From the NCBI RefSeq assembly GCF_030931715.1, contig NZ_CP133261.1, forward strand, positions 1,364,001 through 1,428,000: a DNA stretch of 64,000 nt. The letters are read 5' to 3'. Positions within the stretch are counted from its first letter, which is position 1; every line of letters begins with the position of its first letter. Positions 36,259-45,284 of this stretch are shown here, one piece after another. Source of the stretch: Tissierella sp. MB52-C2 (GTDB taxonomy: Bacteria > Bacillota > Clostridia > Tissierellales > Tissierellaceae). The notes beneath the pieces were generated by a model. It was not told the DNA's origin, made no database searches, and saw only the letters and a list, made by a program, of their open reading frames with translations. A program made the translations under genes and the position numbers.

Positions 36259-38004
36259 ATGTTTAAGGATTTTGATGTAAAAGATATGGATTTAACAAAA
36301 TATTTATTTTTTACTGGAAAAGGTGGAGTTGGAAAAACCTCTACTGCCTGTGCTATAGCTGTTAGTTTAGCAGATAATGGCAAGAAGATTATGCTTATAA
36401 GTACTGATCCAGCTTCAAATTTACAGGATGTATTTGATACAGAGCTTAACAACAAAGGAATTCCTATAAAGGACGTACCAAACCTAGTAGTTGCAAACTT
36501 CGATCCTGAGGAAGCAGCAGCAGAATATAAAGAAAGTGTAATAGCACCATATAGAAGAAAGCTTCCAGAGGTTGTTATTCAAAACATGGAAGAACAACTT
36601 TCTGGATCCTGTACAGTTGAAATAGCTGCTTTTAATGAGTTCTCCGGATTTATAACAGATAAAAAAGCTGCAGAGGAATATGATCATATAATATTTGATA
36701 CTGCCCCTACAGGACATACTCTAAGAATGCTTCAATTACCATCTGCTTGGACTAATTTTATAAGCGAAAGTACTCATGGTGCATCATGTCTTGGTCAATT
36801 ATCAGGACTAGAGGAGAAAAAGGATATATATAAAAATGCAGTAGAAAACTTAGCAGATAAAGAAAAGACTACTCTTGTGCTTATTTCACGACCTGAAGTA
36901 TCAGCATTAAAAGAGGCTGAGAGAGCATCAAAAGAGCTACAGGATATCGGAGTAAGTAATCAGCTTCTAGTAATAAACGGAGTATTAAAAGCGCATGACG
37001 ACGAGCTTTCAAATGAAATTTTTAATAAGCAACAGGATATACTAAAGGATATACCAGAAGGACTAAGAAATTTAGACATATTTGAAATACCACTAAGACC
37101 ATATAATATTACAGGAATTGAAAATATTAGAGCGTTTTTTAATAGTGGAGATATAAAATATTCAGATGAAAAATTAAAACCAGAGGTAATCCCCACTTTA
37201 AGTAAAGTTATAGATGATTTATATAATTCAAATAAAAAGGTAATTTTTACGATGGGTAAGGGTGGCGTAGGAAAAACCACTATAGCTGCTACAATTGCTA
37301 GCGAACTAGCTAAGAGAGGAAAGAAAGTGCATCTAACAACTACTGATCCAGCAGCTCATATAGGCTATGTAATAGATGAAAGCTTTGGCATTACTCTAAG
37401 TAATATAGATGAAAAAAATGAATTAAAAAAATATCAAGAAGAAGTGTTGAGCAAAGCCAGAGAAACAATGAGTGATGATGATATTGCCTATGTAGAAGAA
37501 GATTTAAGATCTCCATGTACCCAAGAGATAGCTGTATTTAGAGCCTTTGCAGAAATAGTAGAGCGCTCAGAAGATGAGATTGTGGTCATCGATACAGCAC
37601 CTACAGGTCATACTCTATTATTATTGGAATCAACCCAAAGCTATAATAAGGAAATAGCACGTACACAGGGCGATATTCCAGAATCAGTTAAAAATCTATT
37701 ACCTAAGCTAAAGAATGATAGTTTGACAGAGGTAATAATTGTAACATTAGCTGAAGCAACTCCTTACTTTGAAGCTATGAGATTACAGGAGGACTTAAAT
37801 AGAGCTGGAATATTTAGCAAGTGGTGGATAATCAACTCTAGCTTTTATGCTACTGACACAACTAATGAGATTTTAAAAGCAAAGGCAAGTAATGAAATAC
37901 AATGGATAAATAAGGTGAATGAAATCTCTAAAGGAAACTTTGCAGTAGTTAAGTGGACCCCAGAGGAACTAAAGGGAGAAAATCTAAGTAAGCTCTTAAA
38001 ATAG
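36259..38004 (+). CDS. arsA: ArsA arsenite-transporting ATPase
   Basis: The 581-residue protein has two homologous ATPase halves. P-loops are at residues 20-27 (GKGGVGKT) and about 333-340 (GKGGVGKT). Each half has the DTAP signal-transduction motif (DTAPTGHTLRML, DTAPTGHTLLLL) and a Cys in a metal-site position (SCTVEIAAF, PCTQEIAVF). It powers arsenite export by the membrane carrier encoded next and receives As(III) from ArsD. The stop codon lies in a 12-bp hairpin that links to the acr3 gene. Confidence 0.96.
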   Translation: MFKDFDVKDMDLTKYLFFTGKGGVGKTSTACAIAVSLADNGKKIMLISTDPASNLQDVFDTELNNKGIPIKDVPNLVVANFDPEEAAAEYKESVIAPYRRKLPEVVIQNMEEQLSGSCTVEIAAFNEFSGFITDKKAAEEYDHIIFDTAPTGHTLRMLQLPSAWTNFISESTHGASCLGQLSGLEEKKDIYKNAVENLADKEKTTLVLISRPEVSALKEAERASKELQDIGVSNQLLVINGVLKAHDDELSNEIFNKQQDILKDIPEGLRNLDIFEIPLRPYNITGIENIRAFFNSGDIKYSDEKLKPEVIPTLSKVIDDLYNSNKKVIFTMGKGGVGKTTIAATIASELAKRGKKVHLTTTDPAAHIGYVIDESFGITLSNIDEKNELKKYQEEVLSKARETMSDDDIAYVEEDLRSPCTQEIAVFRAFAEIVERSEDEIVVIDTAPTGHTLLLLESTQSYNKEIARTQGDIPESVKNLLPKLKNDSLTEVIIVTLAEATPYFEAMRLQEDLNRAGIFSKWWIINSSFYATDTTNEILKAKASNEIQWINKVNEISKGNFAVVKWTPEELKGENLSKLLK

Positions 38005-38015
38005 AGCTTACTTAG
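37984..38015 (+). other. Hairpin across the arsA stop codon
   Basis: CTAAGTAAGCTC (37984-37995) pairs perfectly with GAGCTTACTTAG (38004-38015); the arsA stop (38002-38004) is in the loop/stem edge. There is no T run, so it is not a terminator. It could set mRNA stability or the arsA:acr3 expression ratio. Confidence 0.65.
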
Positions 38016-38052
38016 CAAAGTTAAATAATTTTAAATGAAAGGTGGAATATTT

Positions 38053-39114
38053 ATGACAAAGGAGAAATTATCACCAGGAATTAGTTTTTTTGAAAAGTAC
38101 CTTACTATATGGGTAGCTATATGTATGATAATTGGAGTGTTAATAGGAGTCTATCTGCCAGGTATTCCAGAATTTTTAAATAAATTCGAGTATTATAATG
38201 TATCAGTTCCTGTAGCAATACTGATATGGCTGATGATATATCCAATGATGTTAAAAGTTGATTTTAATAGTGTGAAAAAAGTGGGAGAAAACCCTAGGGG
38301 ACTTATAGTTACTTGGGTTACAAATTGGTTGATTAAGCCATTTACAATGTATGGTTTGGCATATTTTTTCTTTTTTATAGTATTCAAAAATATGATTTCT
38401 CCTAATCTAGCTAAAGATTATCTAGCGGGAGCAGTGCTTTTAGGAGCAGCTCCATGTACAGCCATGGTATTTGTTTGGAGTCACTTAACAAAGGGAAATC
38501 CTGCCTATACCCTTGTACAAGTAGCTACAAATGATCTTATTATTTTAATAGCATTTGTTCCAATAGTAGCGTTTTTATTAGGTATAAGTGGATTTACAAT
38601 TCCTTGGGGTACTCTTTTTTTATCTGTGGTATTATTCGTAGTAGTTCCTTTAATTGCAGGAATTTTCTCAAGGAGCTTGATTACAAAGAAAAAAGGTGTA
38701 GAATACTTTGAAAAGGTGTATATACCTAAATTTAGTGGTGTTACGATTGTTGGATTATTATTAACATTGATAATTTTATTTTCATTTCAAGGTCAAACTA
38801 TTATTGAGAATCCTTTAGATATATTATTAATTGCAGTACCATTGACAATTCAAACATTCTTAATATTTTTTATAGCATATTTATGGTCAAAAGCATGGAA
38901 ACTTCCTTTTGATGTGGCAGCACCAGCAGGTATGATAGGGGCATCAAACTTTTTTGAGCTTGCAGTAGCTGTAGCAATATCATTATTTGGATTAAAATCA
39001 GGAGCTGCTTTAGCAACAGTAGTTGGTGTACTCACAGAGGTACCTATAATGTTAGCTCTTGTAAGTGTTGCGAATAGGACAAAGCATTGGTTTGCTAAAA
39101 CCAATAATAACTAA
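38053..39114 (+). CDS. acr3: Acr3-family arsenite efflux permease
   Basis: The 353-residue carrier has about ten membrane helices. The Acr3/BART signature is visible in the conserved helix-4 region (LLGAAPCTAMVFVWSHLTKG) with the essential Cys, and in AGMIGASNFFELAVAVAIS. ATG 38053 is chosen because AAAGGTGGA precedes it; the frame from 38035 adds six residues without a ribosome site. It extrudes As(III) by itself or with ArsA. It is separated from arsA by 48 bp and is in the same operon. Confidence 0.95.
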   Translation: MTKEKLSPGISFFEKYLTIWVAICMIIGVLIGVYLPGIPEFLNKFEYYNVSVPVAILIWLMIYPMMLKVDFNSVKKVGENPRGLIVTWVTNWLIKPFTMYGLAYFFFFIVFKNMISPNLAKDYLAGAVLLGAAPCTAMVFVWSHLTKGNPAYTLVQVATNDLIILIAFVPIVAFLLGISGFTIPWGTLFLSVVLFVVVPLIAGIFSRSLITKKKGVEYFEKVYIPKFSGVTIVGLLLTLIILFSFQGQTIIENPLDILLIAVPLTIQTFLIFFIAYLWSKAWKLPFDVAAPAGMIGASNFFELAVAVAISLFGLKSGAALATVVGVLTEVPIMLALVSVANRTKHWFAKTNNN

Positions 39115-39135
39115 TCCTAGTTTGGAGGTATACTG

Positions 39136-39537
39136 ATGAAAAAGAAAGTAGCTTTTATATGCGTTCACAATTCATGTCGTTCACAAATGGCAGAGGGTTG
39201 GGCGAAAAAATTAGGAAGTGATGTGTTAGAGGTATATTCAGCAGGAACTGAAAAATATCCAGAGGTAAAACCTTTGGCAGTAAAAGTAATGGAAGAGGAT
39301 GGAGTAAATATGAGTAGCCACTATCCAAAGCTATTATCCGATATACCTGAAGAATTAGATATACTTATTACTATGGGATGTAATGTAATTTGTCCATTTA
39401 TACCTAATGACCATAGTGAAGACTGGGGGCTAGATGATCCATCAGGGGGATCAATTGAAGCTTACAGAAATACTAGAGACCTTATTAAGGAAAAGGTAGA
39501 AGATTTAATTAGAAGAGTAAAAAATAGGGAGCTATAA
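39136..39537 (+). CDS. arsC: ArsC arsenate reductase, LMW phosphatase type
   Basis: The 133-residue enzyme has the phosphatase-like loop CVHNSCR (Cys9 to Arg15, CX5R) and later Cys82 and Cys86 (MGCNVICPFIP), with the acid residue in WGLDDPSG. It reduces As(V) to As(III), probably with thioredoxin-type relay through the later Cys residues. It lies 21 bp after acr3 and is the last gene before the terminator. Confidence 0.93.
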   Translation: MKKKVAFICVHNSCRSQMAEGWAKKLGSDVLEVYSAGTEKYPEVKPLAVKVMEEDGVNMSSHYPKLLSDIPEELDILITMGCNVICPFIPNDHSEDWGLDDPSGGSIEAYRNTRDLIKEKVEDLIRRVKNREL

Positions 39538-39596
39538 TTATACTGAATAGAATATCAGCCGATGTTTTTTGAAAAGATAATGTTCTCAAAGTGAAA

Positions 39597-39637
39597 AGGA
39601 GAAACTGACCGTTAAGGAGTTAGTTTCTTCTTTTTTT
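39597..39637 (+). terminator. ars operon terminator
   Basis: GAGAAACTGA pairs with TTAGTTTCTTC (one wobble) and is followed by seven T residues, 60 bp after arsC. Confidence 0.85.
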
Positions 39638-39895
39638 GAATTAATGCAGTAAATTATTTTATTTAAAAATAATCTACTACACAGCATTGTTGATGTTTGT
39701 TGAATGAGAATTTTAATATATTGGAAACATATGGTACAATGGTAGAGAGAATGAGTTTAGACATCTTATATAGATAAAGAAAAGATACACTTATTTGATT
39801 CTGAGACAAGCATAAGAAGTTTTTAATAAATAAAAAATGTAGAAAAACTCAGATAAATTTGAGTAAATATAAAGAGAAGGGAGTTGTAAAACAAA
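39638..39895. other. Intergenic region before the second sugar-binding protein
   Basis: No gene is seen. A TACAAT at 39733-39738 may be a -10 element with a poor -35. It holds no RNA motif that I recognise. Confidence 0.4.
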
Positions 39896-41293
39896 TTGAG
39901 GTATGGAAGAATATGGAGGATTCTTGTAGCCTGTATGGTAATGGTTATATTATCTGGATGCTCAGGAAATATCAATACAGATAATAGCCTTCCAGCGATA
40001 AGAGAGAATAAAGAATTAAGTTGAACATTGACAGTATCAACTGTTTTCGATGGATATATCGACACATTTGCAGAAGAATTTATGGACATGCACCCAAATG
40101 TAGAGATTATAGTGGAACGACCGGAAGATAACAAGGCTTCATATATGTATAGAACGGCTATAGATTTATTAAGTGGTACAGCCAGTGATTTGATAGATTT
40201 AAGTGCTCTGGACATAAACCATAAGGCCCAGAGTGGTCTATTAGTTAATATATACGATTTTATGGATAATGATCCTGATTTTAATAAATCTGACTATTAT
40301 ACTAATATTTTTGAGGCTATGGAATACGAAGGTGGTTTATATGCCATGCCATTGTCATTTAATTATGATATGGTGTATATTAGTAAGCCCTTATCAGAAA
40401 GTATAGGTTTAGACTATGAAAGTTATGAAAACATAAACTATACTGAAATGATTAATATATATGAAAAGGCTAAAAAGACCCACCCTTCACCGGATGAATT
40501 TTATCTTATGCCTGGTATTACAAAAAATTCATTTTTTGACTATCAATCTGTTGATTTCTTTGATATTGAGACTGGAAATGCCAATTTCGATAGCGATGAA
40601 TTCTTACAGAATTTAAGGCTTACCAAAAAGCTAAATACAGTTTATCATCCAGAAACTATGGAATGGGATTTCACTCGTGTAGGAGTAAGAAACGAAGATT
40701 TTTTAATAGAGGATTTTATGTTTGCTAAATTTACAACAAGTAACATCGATATGAAAAATATGATGGTTGAATTTGAAAACACAATAAACCCTATACCATT
40801 TTTAAGCAGTAATGGAAAGGCACCGTTTAGCAATTTACTTTCAACATATGCTATTTCCCATAATAGTAAGAATAAAGAATTGGCTTGGGAGTTTTTAAAA
40901 TATTGTGCATCTGCTAAGGAATTGCCTACATTTGAAAGCGAAGAAGATGAATATAAATACTCTTTTATGTTCTGGGGAAATATACCAATAAATATTGAGA
41001 ATTTTTATACCTATTTCAGACATAGTTTTGAAGCTGATATTAAGTGGTATGAAGAGAGAGGTCTTGAAGGTAATTGGAAATTTACAAATGAAGAAGAAAA
41101 GGAAAAAATGTTTGAGGATACTTTAGATCAAATACATGAATGGAATCAACAGAGAAATGTTTTAGTTGGAAATCTTGAATTAACATATTTACTGAGAGAA
41201 GAACTGGATAACTATTACTATTATGACTTAGCAACGGCTGAAGAAACAGCGGAAATTATTCAAAACAAGGTCTTTACCTATTTGAATGAATAA
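39896..41293 (+). pseudogene. Sugar ABC substrate-binding lipoprotein, nonsense-broken
   Basis: A TTG at 39896 (AAGGGAG upstream) starts a lipoprotein signal peptide (LVACMVMVILSGCSG). After ~42 codons the frame meets TGA at 40022-40024, then stays open to 41293: a family-1 solute-binding protein with the N-terminal lobe (LTVSTVFDGYIDTFAEEFMD), YAMPLSFNYDMVYISK, and the typical late helix SKNKELAWEFLKYC. A Trp or Gly codon is the likely ancestor of the TGA. Without the signal peptide the rest could not be exported. It is a diverged paralogue of the binding protein at the window start. Confidence 0.85.
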
Positions 41294-41321
41294 AATTTTA
41301 TATAGATGAAAGGGAAAGTAT

Positions 41322-41825
41322 ATGAAGATGAAACATATGAAAAAAGATAGTCTATTACCATATATATTACCTAGTTTATGCGAGATATTGTTTTTTTATG
41401 GTATCCCTTTTATATTGTCCTTTTATTATACTTTATTAAATAATATGGGGGAGAAAAGGTTTATAGGTTTAAAGAATTTTTCTGATACATTACAAAATCC
41501 CATGTTTCAAAGAGGTTTAACAAATCAAAGTTTTTTTATGGCTATTGCCGTTCCTTTATGCCTTATTTTAGCTTTATTTTTTTCATTGCAAATAATAAAA
41601 TTAAAAAAAGGTAAAAAGTTTATATTTTTAGTATCAATAATACCCTTCGTGATTCCATCCGGTACTAGTATATATTTTTGGAAATGTATCTTTGATGTTA
41701 ATGGACTTGCTAATAAAGTACTATATTCCTTAAATATTCCTATGGTTAACTGGTACAATAGCAAATGGGTCATGGCTATTGCGGTTATAACTCCCAGTGA
41801 ATTTAGAAAATCATTCAACTTATAG
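41322..41825 (+). pseudogene. Sugar ABC permease 1, truncated
   Basis: The first ~155 residues match the MalF-type permease at 867-1724 segment by segment (GLKNFSD, MAI, FVIPSGTSIYFWK). The match ends near 41795 in the middle of a helix, and the last residues (PSEFRKSFNL) are unrelated. The EAA loop is missing, and no second permease or ATPase follows. A deletion has removed the rest of this second operon copy. Confidence 0.85.
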
Positions 41826-41959
41826 ATTATAGATTTTATCACTACATCACTTCATCTTAATTTAATCATCACTAAATATTGCATCTAGATATTGTACCTA
41901 GTCTTTTTTATGAATCTCTGATATGATTATTGTATAAAAGTAGTATGGAGGTAAAAAAT

Positions 41960-42322
41960 ATGTATGAATCAGGAGAAATGTATTTAGAAACTATTTTAGT
42001 TTTAAAGAAACGCAATGGTCAGGTTAGATCTATAGATGTAGCAAGGGAATTAAACTTTAGTAAACCTAGTGTAAGTCGTGCAATAGGGATTCTAAAGGAC
42101 GAAGGCTATATATTAGTAGATAATAATAATTATATTGAATTAACAGAGAAGGGTAAGAAAAAAGCTAAAGACATATATGAAAAACATAAAGTTTTAACAA
42201 TGTTTCTAACAGATATAATTAAGGTATCTTCTGAAATAGCTGAAGAGGATGCATGTAGAATTGAACATATTATTAGTGATGAAACATTTAGAGGGATAAA
42301 AAAATTTCTAGAAGATTATTAG
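41960..42322 (+). CDS. DtxR/MntR-family metal-dependent regulator (short form)
   Basis: The 120-residue protein has the DtxR winged helix (MYLETILVLKKRNGQVR, then NFSKPSVSRAIGILKDEGYI) and the dimer/metal domain (KHKVLTMFL, EEDACRIEHIIS) with the metal-ligand pattern Cys/Glu/His. It lacks a C-terminal SH3/FeoA domain, as MntR does. ATG 41960 is chosen because ATGGAGG precedes it. Manganese or iron is the likely effector, and Dps, encoded nearby, is a possible target. Confidence 0.85.
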   Translation: MYESGEMYLETILVLKKRNGQVRSIDVARELNFSKPSVSRAIGILKDEGYILVDNNNYIELTEKGKKKAKDIYEKHKVLTMFLTDIIKVSSEIAEEDACRIEHIISDETFRGIKKFLEDY

Positions 42323-42379
42323 ATGAATAATACATTTTATGAATACGAGAGCGTAAAGTACATTTAGGTAAGATAAAGG

Positions 42380-42415
42380 AAGGCTGTCTAAAAATTATTA
42401 TGTTAGGCAGTCTTT
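42380..42415 (+). terminator. Terminator after the DtxR-type gene
   Basis: AAGGCTGTCTAA pairs with TTAGGCAGTCTT (wobble pairs), followed by a T-rich tail. Confidence 0.75.
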
Positions 42416-42788
42416 AATTTATCATTTTTTATTGTTTCTCCTTGTAAAAAAGGTAGATTAGAAAATGTGGAATTTAAACATAATTCTTTTGATAATATAA
42501 TTTGCTTTAAGGTTATTGGCTTGAAATGGAGAGTACAGCTATTTGTACTCTCCATTTTTGATTTCAGGAACTTGACCTCAATGATTTCCAAAAAAGAATT
42601 CCTTAATAATACTTTAATGAATCCTTTTCTGTTTATTACAAATATGTAATTAAAGTGTAATTTAACTAAATAGTAAAGTTTTATATTTTAAATTATAATT
42701 AAATCAGAGTAGGGGGAATGAAAGATAAATTATGAAGCATCAAGAAATTAATCAGGTAAGTAGACTTTAGGTTTTAAGGAGGACAATA
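42416..42788. other. Intergenic region with an orphan terminator
   Basis: No convincing gene is seen; the two short frames present lack ribosome sites. A perfect terminator (AAATGGAGAGTAC with GTACTCTCCATTT plus T run) at 42524-42559 has no intact gene in front, so it may be the end of a lost gene. Confidence 0.6.
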
Positions 42789-43196
42789 ATGAAAAGAAAT
42801 AAAAAAATATTAGTAAGTATATTATGTGTTGTATTATGTTTAAGTCTTTTATCAGCTTGCAATAAATCAATATTAGGAGAAGATAATGATATAAAAGAGC
42901 TAAAAGCTGAGCTAAGTAATATGGCGATAGAAAATGCTAAGAAATATTTTAATGAAAATATAGATATAAATGAATTTGATATTTCAGTTGCAGAAAAAGT
43001 TGGAGATAATAAATTTAAAGATATAGAATCAATTGAAACAACAAATGAAATATATCTTATAGGACACCATAAAAATAAACCTGAGAATATTTTTGAATTT
43101 ATTTTAGTTTATAATATAGAGAATAAAAATATAATGAAATTCGGAATTCAGACTATTAATAATGATGATATTGTATATGCAAATCTAGAAAAATAA
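42789..43196 (+). CDS. Small lipoprotein of unknown function
   Basis: The 135-residue protein has a clear lipoprotein signal (LLSAC, Cys24) and a mature part of ~110 residues with alternating strands and Asn/Lys/Glu-rich loops. AAGGAGG precedes the ATG. I do not recognise a family. It is a single gene with a terminator on each side. Confidence 0.8.
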   Translation: MKRNKKILVSILCVVLCLSLLSACNKSILGEDNDIKELKAELSNMAIENAKKYFNENIDINEFDISVAEKVGDNKFKDIESIETTNEIYLIGHHKNKPENIFEFILVYNIENKNIMKFGIQTINNDDIVYANLEK

Positions 43197-43210
43197 TAGA
43201 TTCAAATATG

Positions 43211-43271
43211 AAAAAGGGAGCTTTTGCTTTATAGCTTATTTCGCTATTTAGCAAAGGCTCCTTTTATTTTT
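43211..43271. terminator. Terminator between the lipoprotein and dps
   Basis: A long imperfect stem (AAAAGGGAGC...GCTATTTAGCAAAGG, then CTCCTTTT) has T tracts at the right end. It serves the lipoprotein gene and may also end the convergent dps transcript. Confidence 0.75.
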
Positions 43272-43318
43272 CACTCTTAATTGCCTAAAATACTGCAAAC
43301 CCATTTGAAAAAATTAAT

Positions 43319-43753
43319 TTACTTTAACATGGAATTTATAAACCATATATTTTTACTGTAGAATGCAACGTAGTCTTCGAATATAGCAACAGTTTCGAAA
43401 TCTCCGTCTTCATCTGCAAGGTTTCTAATTTCAGTCGCTAATTCTTTCATTAATTCTAAGTCTTTTTTAGCAATTTCTAAAGATTCCTTTACAGAAAAGT
43501 CTTTTGGATTGACTTCTTCAATAGTAGAATTTGCTAAATAATCAGCTATAGTGGACAATGGCATTATATTTTTCATCTTTAATAATTCTGCTACTTCATC
43601 TAAGTCTTCAAATAACTTATCATAAATCTCTTCTGTAAAGTTGTGGACCTGCATAAATTGGCCTCCTACCACATTCCAGTGAAGATTATGAAATTTTACA
43701 TTTAACACACCTAAGTTAGATAAATACTTTTGTACTAATTCTAAATGTTTCAT
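43319..43753 (-). CDS. dps: Dps-type ferritin-like DNA-protection protein
   Basis: The 144-residue four-helix protein has the Dps signature NLHWNVVGGQFMQVHNFTEE with the His, Asp and Glu ferroxidase residues (H24-type His, LFEDLDEVAE). It stores iron and consumes peroxide in a 12-subunit shell, with protection of DNA. AAAGGAGG precedes the ATG. It is divergent from an HxlR regulator with a dyad between, so redox or thiol control is possible. Confidence 0.93.
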   Translation of the reverse strand: MKHLELVQKYLSNLGVLNVKFHNLHWNVVGGQFMQVHNFTEEIYDKLFEDLDEVAELLKMKNIMPLSTIADYLANSTIEEVNPKDFSVKESLEIAKKDLELMKELATEIRNLADEDGDFETVAIFEDYVAFYSKNIWFINSMLK

Positions 43754-43799
43754 AATAAACCTCCTTTAATTTTTAAAAAGATTATTTATTGTCTTTGAT

Positions 43800-43830
43800 T
43801 TACTTATATTATATGATAAAATATAAGTAA
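43800..43830. promoter_or_regulatory. Inverted repeat in the dps/hxlR intergenic region
   Basis: TTACTTATA (43800-43808) and TATAAGTAA (43822-43830) are perfect 9-bp arms 13 bp apart. HxlR-family regulators bind such dyads in divergent promoters, so this is a likely operator for both genes. Confidence 0.6.
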
Positions 43831-43865
43831 CAAAAAGGCACAAATATGTTCGTAGGAGTGAGAAT

Positions 43866-44171
43866 ATGAAAAATAAAATATCTAATGGATTTCAGATTGT
43901 ACATGATTTAATAAAACTAAGATGGGTTCCTGAAATACTGGAATCTATTGATCTTGGTAATCAACATTATAGTGATATTTTAAGAAGTATTCCATATATG
44001 AGCCATACAGAGCTAAATAGAAAACTATCTGTACTTATAGAGAAGAATGTTATAGATAAAAAAGTTGAAGATAATAGTATATGTTATTCTTTACTTAGTT
44101 TTGGTAAAGATTTAGTGCACATTTTCCGTCATCTAGAGGATTTAGAGGATAAATATTTTCAAACTTCTTAA
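43866..44171 (+). CDS. HxlR-family winged-helix regulator
   Basis: The 101-residue protein has the HxlR fold: KLRWVPEILESIDLGNQHY, then DILRSIPYMSHTELNRKLSV and a wing. There is no N-terminal Cys as in YodB/HypR, so a thiol switch is not supported. GTAGGAGTG precedes the ATG. It is divergent from dps with a dyad between, which makes dps its probable target. Confidence 0.88.
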   Translation: MKNKISNGFQIVHDLIKLRWVPEILESIDLGNQHYSDILRSIPYMSHTELNRKLSVLIEKNVIDKKVEDNSICYSLLSFGKDLVHIFRHLEDLEDKYFQTS

Positions 44172-44173
44172 AG

Positions 44174-44209
44174 AAAAAGCTTTCACAGAAATCTCTGTGA
44201 AAGCTTTTT
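44174..44209. terminator. Bidirectional terminator between hxlR and degV genes
   Basis: A perfect 16-bp stem (44174-44189 and 44194-44209) has flanking A and T runs, so it ends transcripts from both sides. It overlaps the last bases of the degV stop. Confidence 0.92.
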
Positions 44210-45059
44210 ATATAGTTTCAAATGCTATACCTAAAGTATTAGGTCCACAGTGACAGGATATTGTACAACTTGCAACTGCTACATGAATTTTATCAAAATC
44301 CATATGCTCTAGTATTACACTCTTAGCAAGGTCGATATATTTAGAATCTATACCAGAATGAACAATAAAGATGTGGTCTTGATTAATATTATCATAGCTT
44401 GATAATTTGTCACTTATATATTTGGGAATGGTCTTGCTCAAAGAGCCTCTATATTTGTTTCCAACGTCCATTGCACCAGAACTATTATCTACATTAATAA
44501 CAGGCTTTATTTTCAATAAATTTGCCCCTAGAGAGGAAAGTTTTGAACAACGACCTCCAGCATATAAAAAGTCTAAAGTATCTAAAATAAAGCTCATATG
44601 TATGTTTCCTCTATGGCTATTTAATCTAGTGCTAATCTCTTGTGCTGATAGTCCTTCTTTTATCATATTGGCAGCTTTTAATACTAAAAGAGCAGATCCT
44701 GTAGAAAGATTCTGAGAGTCTATAGGATAAATACCTTTAAGTTCATTTGCCACTATGGAGCAATTATTATGGCTACTTGTAAGTGCACTCCCTAGATTAA
44801 TATGTATTACCTCATGGCCATCATCTATCCAAGGTTTAAAATATCTATAATATTCTGCAACATTTATGGCAGATGTCTTCGGTAAAATTTTCTTTTCAAA
44901 ATATGTATTGAAAATCTCAGGAGGGGTAATATCTACATTATCTTTATACACCTTTTCATCTAAAAGAATAGTATAAGGAAAACTATTTATATTATAAGTT
45001 TCCATTAATTCATGATTTATATCGCAGGTACTATCAACGCTTAATATTATTTTTTTCAT
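44208..45059 (-). CDS. DegV-family fatty-acid-binding protein
   Basis: The 283-residue protein has the DegV/FakB pattern: N-terminal VDSTCD with the fatty-acid-binding Ser/Thr, GSALTSSHNN in the middle and the C-terminal SCHCGPNTLGIAF with the conserved Gly-Pro. FakB proteins deliver fatty acids to FakA kinase for phospholipid synthesis. ATG 45059 is preferred: AGGAAGG is ~10 nt upstream, whereas the frame from 45068 begins at the ribosome site. No fakA is in the window. Confidence 0.88.
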   Translation of the reverse strand: MKKIILSVDSTCDINHELMETYNINSFPYTILLDEKVYKDNVDITPPEIFNTYFEKKILPKTSAINVAEYYRYFKPWIDDGHEVIHINLGSALTSSHNNCSIVANELKGIYPIDSQNLSTGSALLVLKAANMIKEGLSAQEISTRLNSHRGNIHMSFILDTLDFLYAGGRCSKLSSLGANLLKIKPVINVDNSSGAMDVGNKYRGSLSKTIPKYISDKLSSYDNINQDHIFIVHSGIDSKYIDLAKSVILEHMDFDKIHVAVASCTISCHCGPNTLGIAFETI

Positions 45060-45235
45060 CTTTAGCAATCCTTCCTAAATAAATTAATTGATAATCTTTC
45101 TTTATATTAACTACCGGAAATAATAAGTAATATTTATGAATAATAATAACTAATACAATGACTTTTGTCAATTGAATGCCCTTTAAAAAATAGCTTGGAT
45201 AACTAAGATATATCGTTATTTTTATTATGGAAGAA

Positions 45236-45278
45236 AAACATCCAAATGTTAGACTGCAAGTCTAATATTTGGATGTTT
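45236..45278. terminator. Terminator downstream of mnmA
   Basis: A 20-bp stem (45236-45255 with 45259-45278, one wobble) has a 3-nt loop. It has A/T flanks on both sides and lies 7 bp past the mnmA stop. Confidence 0.85.
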
Positions 45279-45284
45279 ACTTTT

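Noticed and set aside
29145-40024. Two in-frame TGA codons in otherwise intact long genes suggested UGA recoding
   Set aside because: Many intact genes here use TGA as their true stop, including ATGA overlaps and the BlaI-type gene, and no SECIS element or release-factor evidence is visible. Nonsense mutation is simpler.
42403-42649. Two short overlapping frames in the gap before the lipoprotein gene
   Set aside because: They arise from the terminator hairpin and its flanks, lack ribosome sites and have no recognisable domain.
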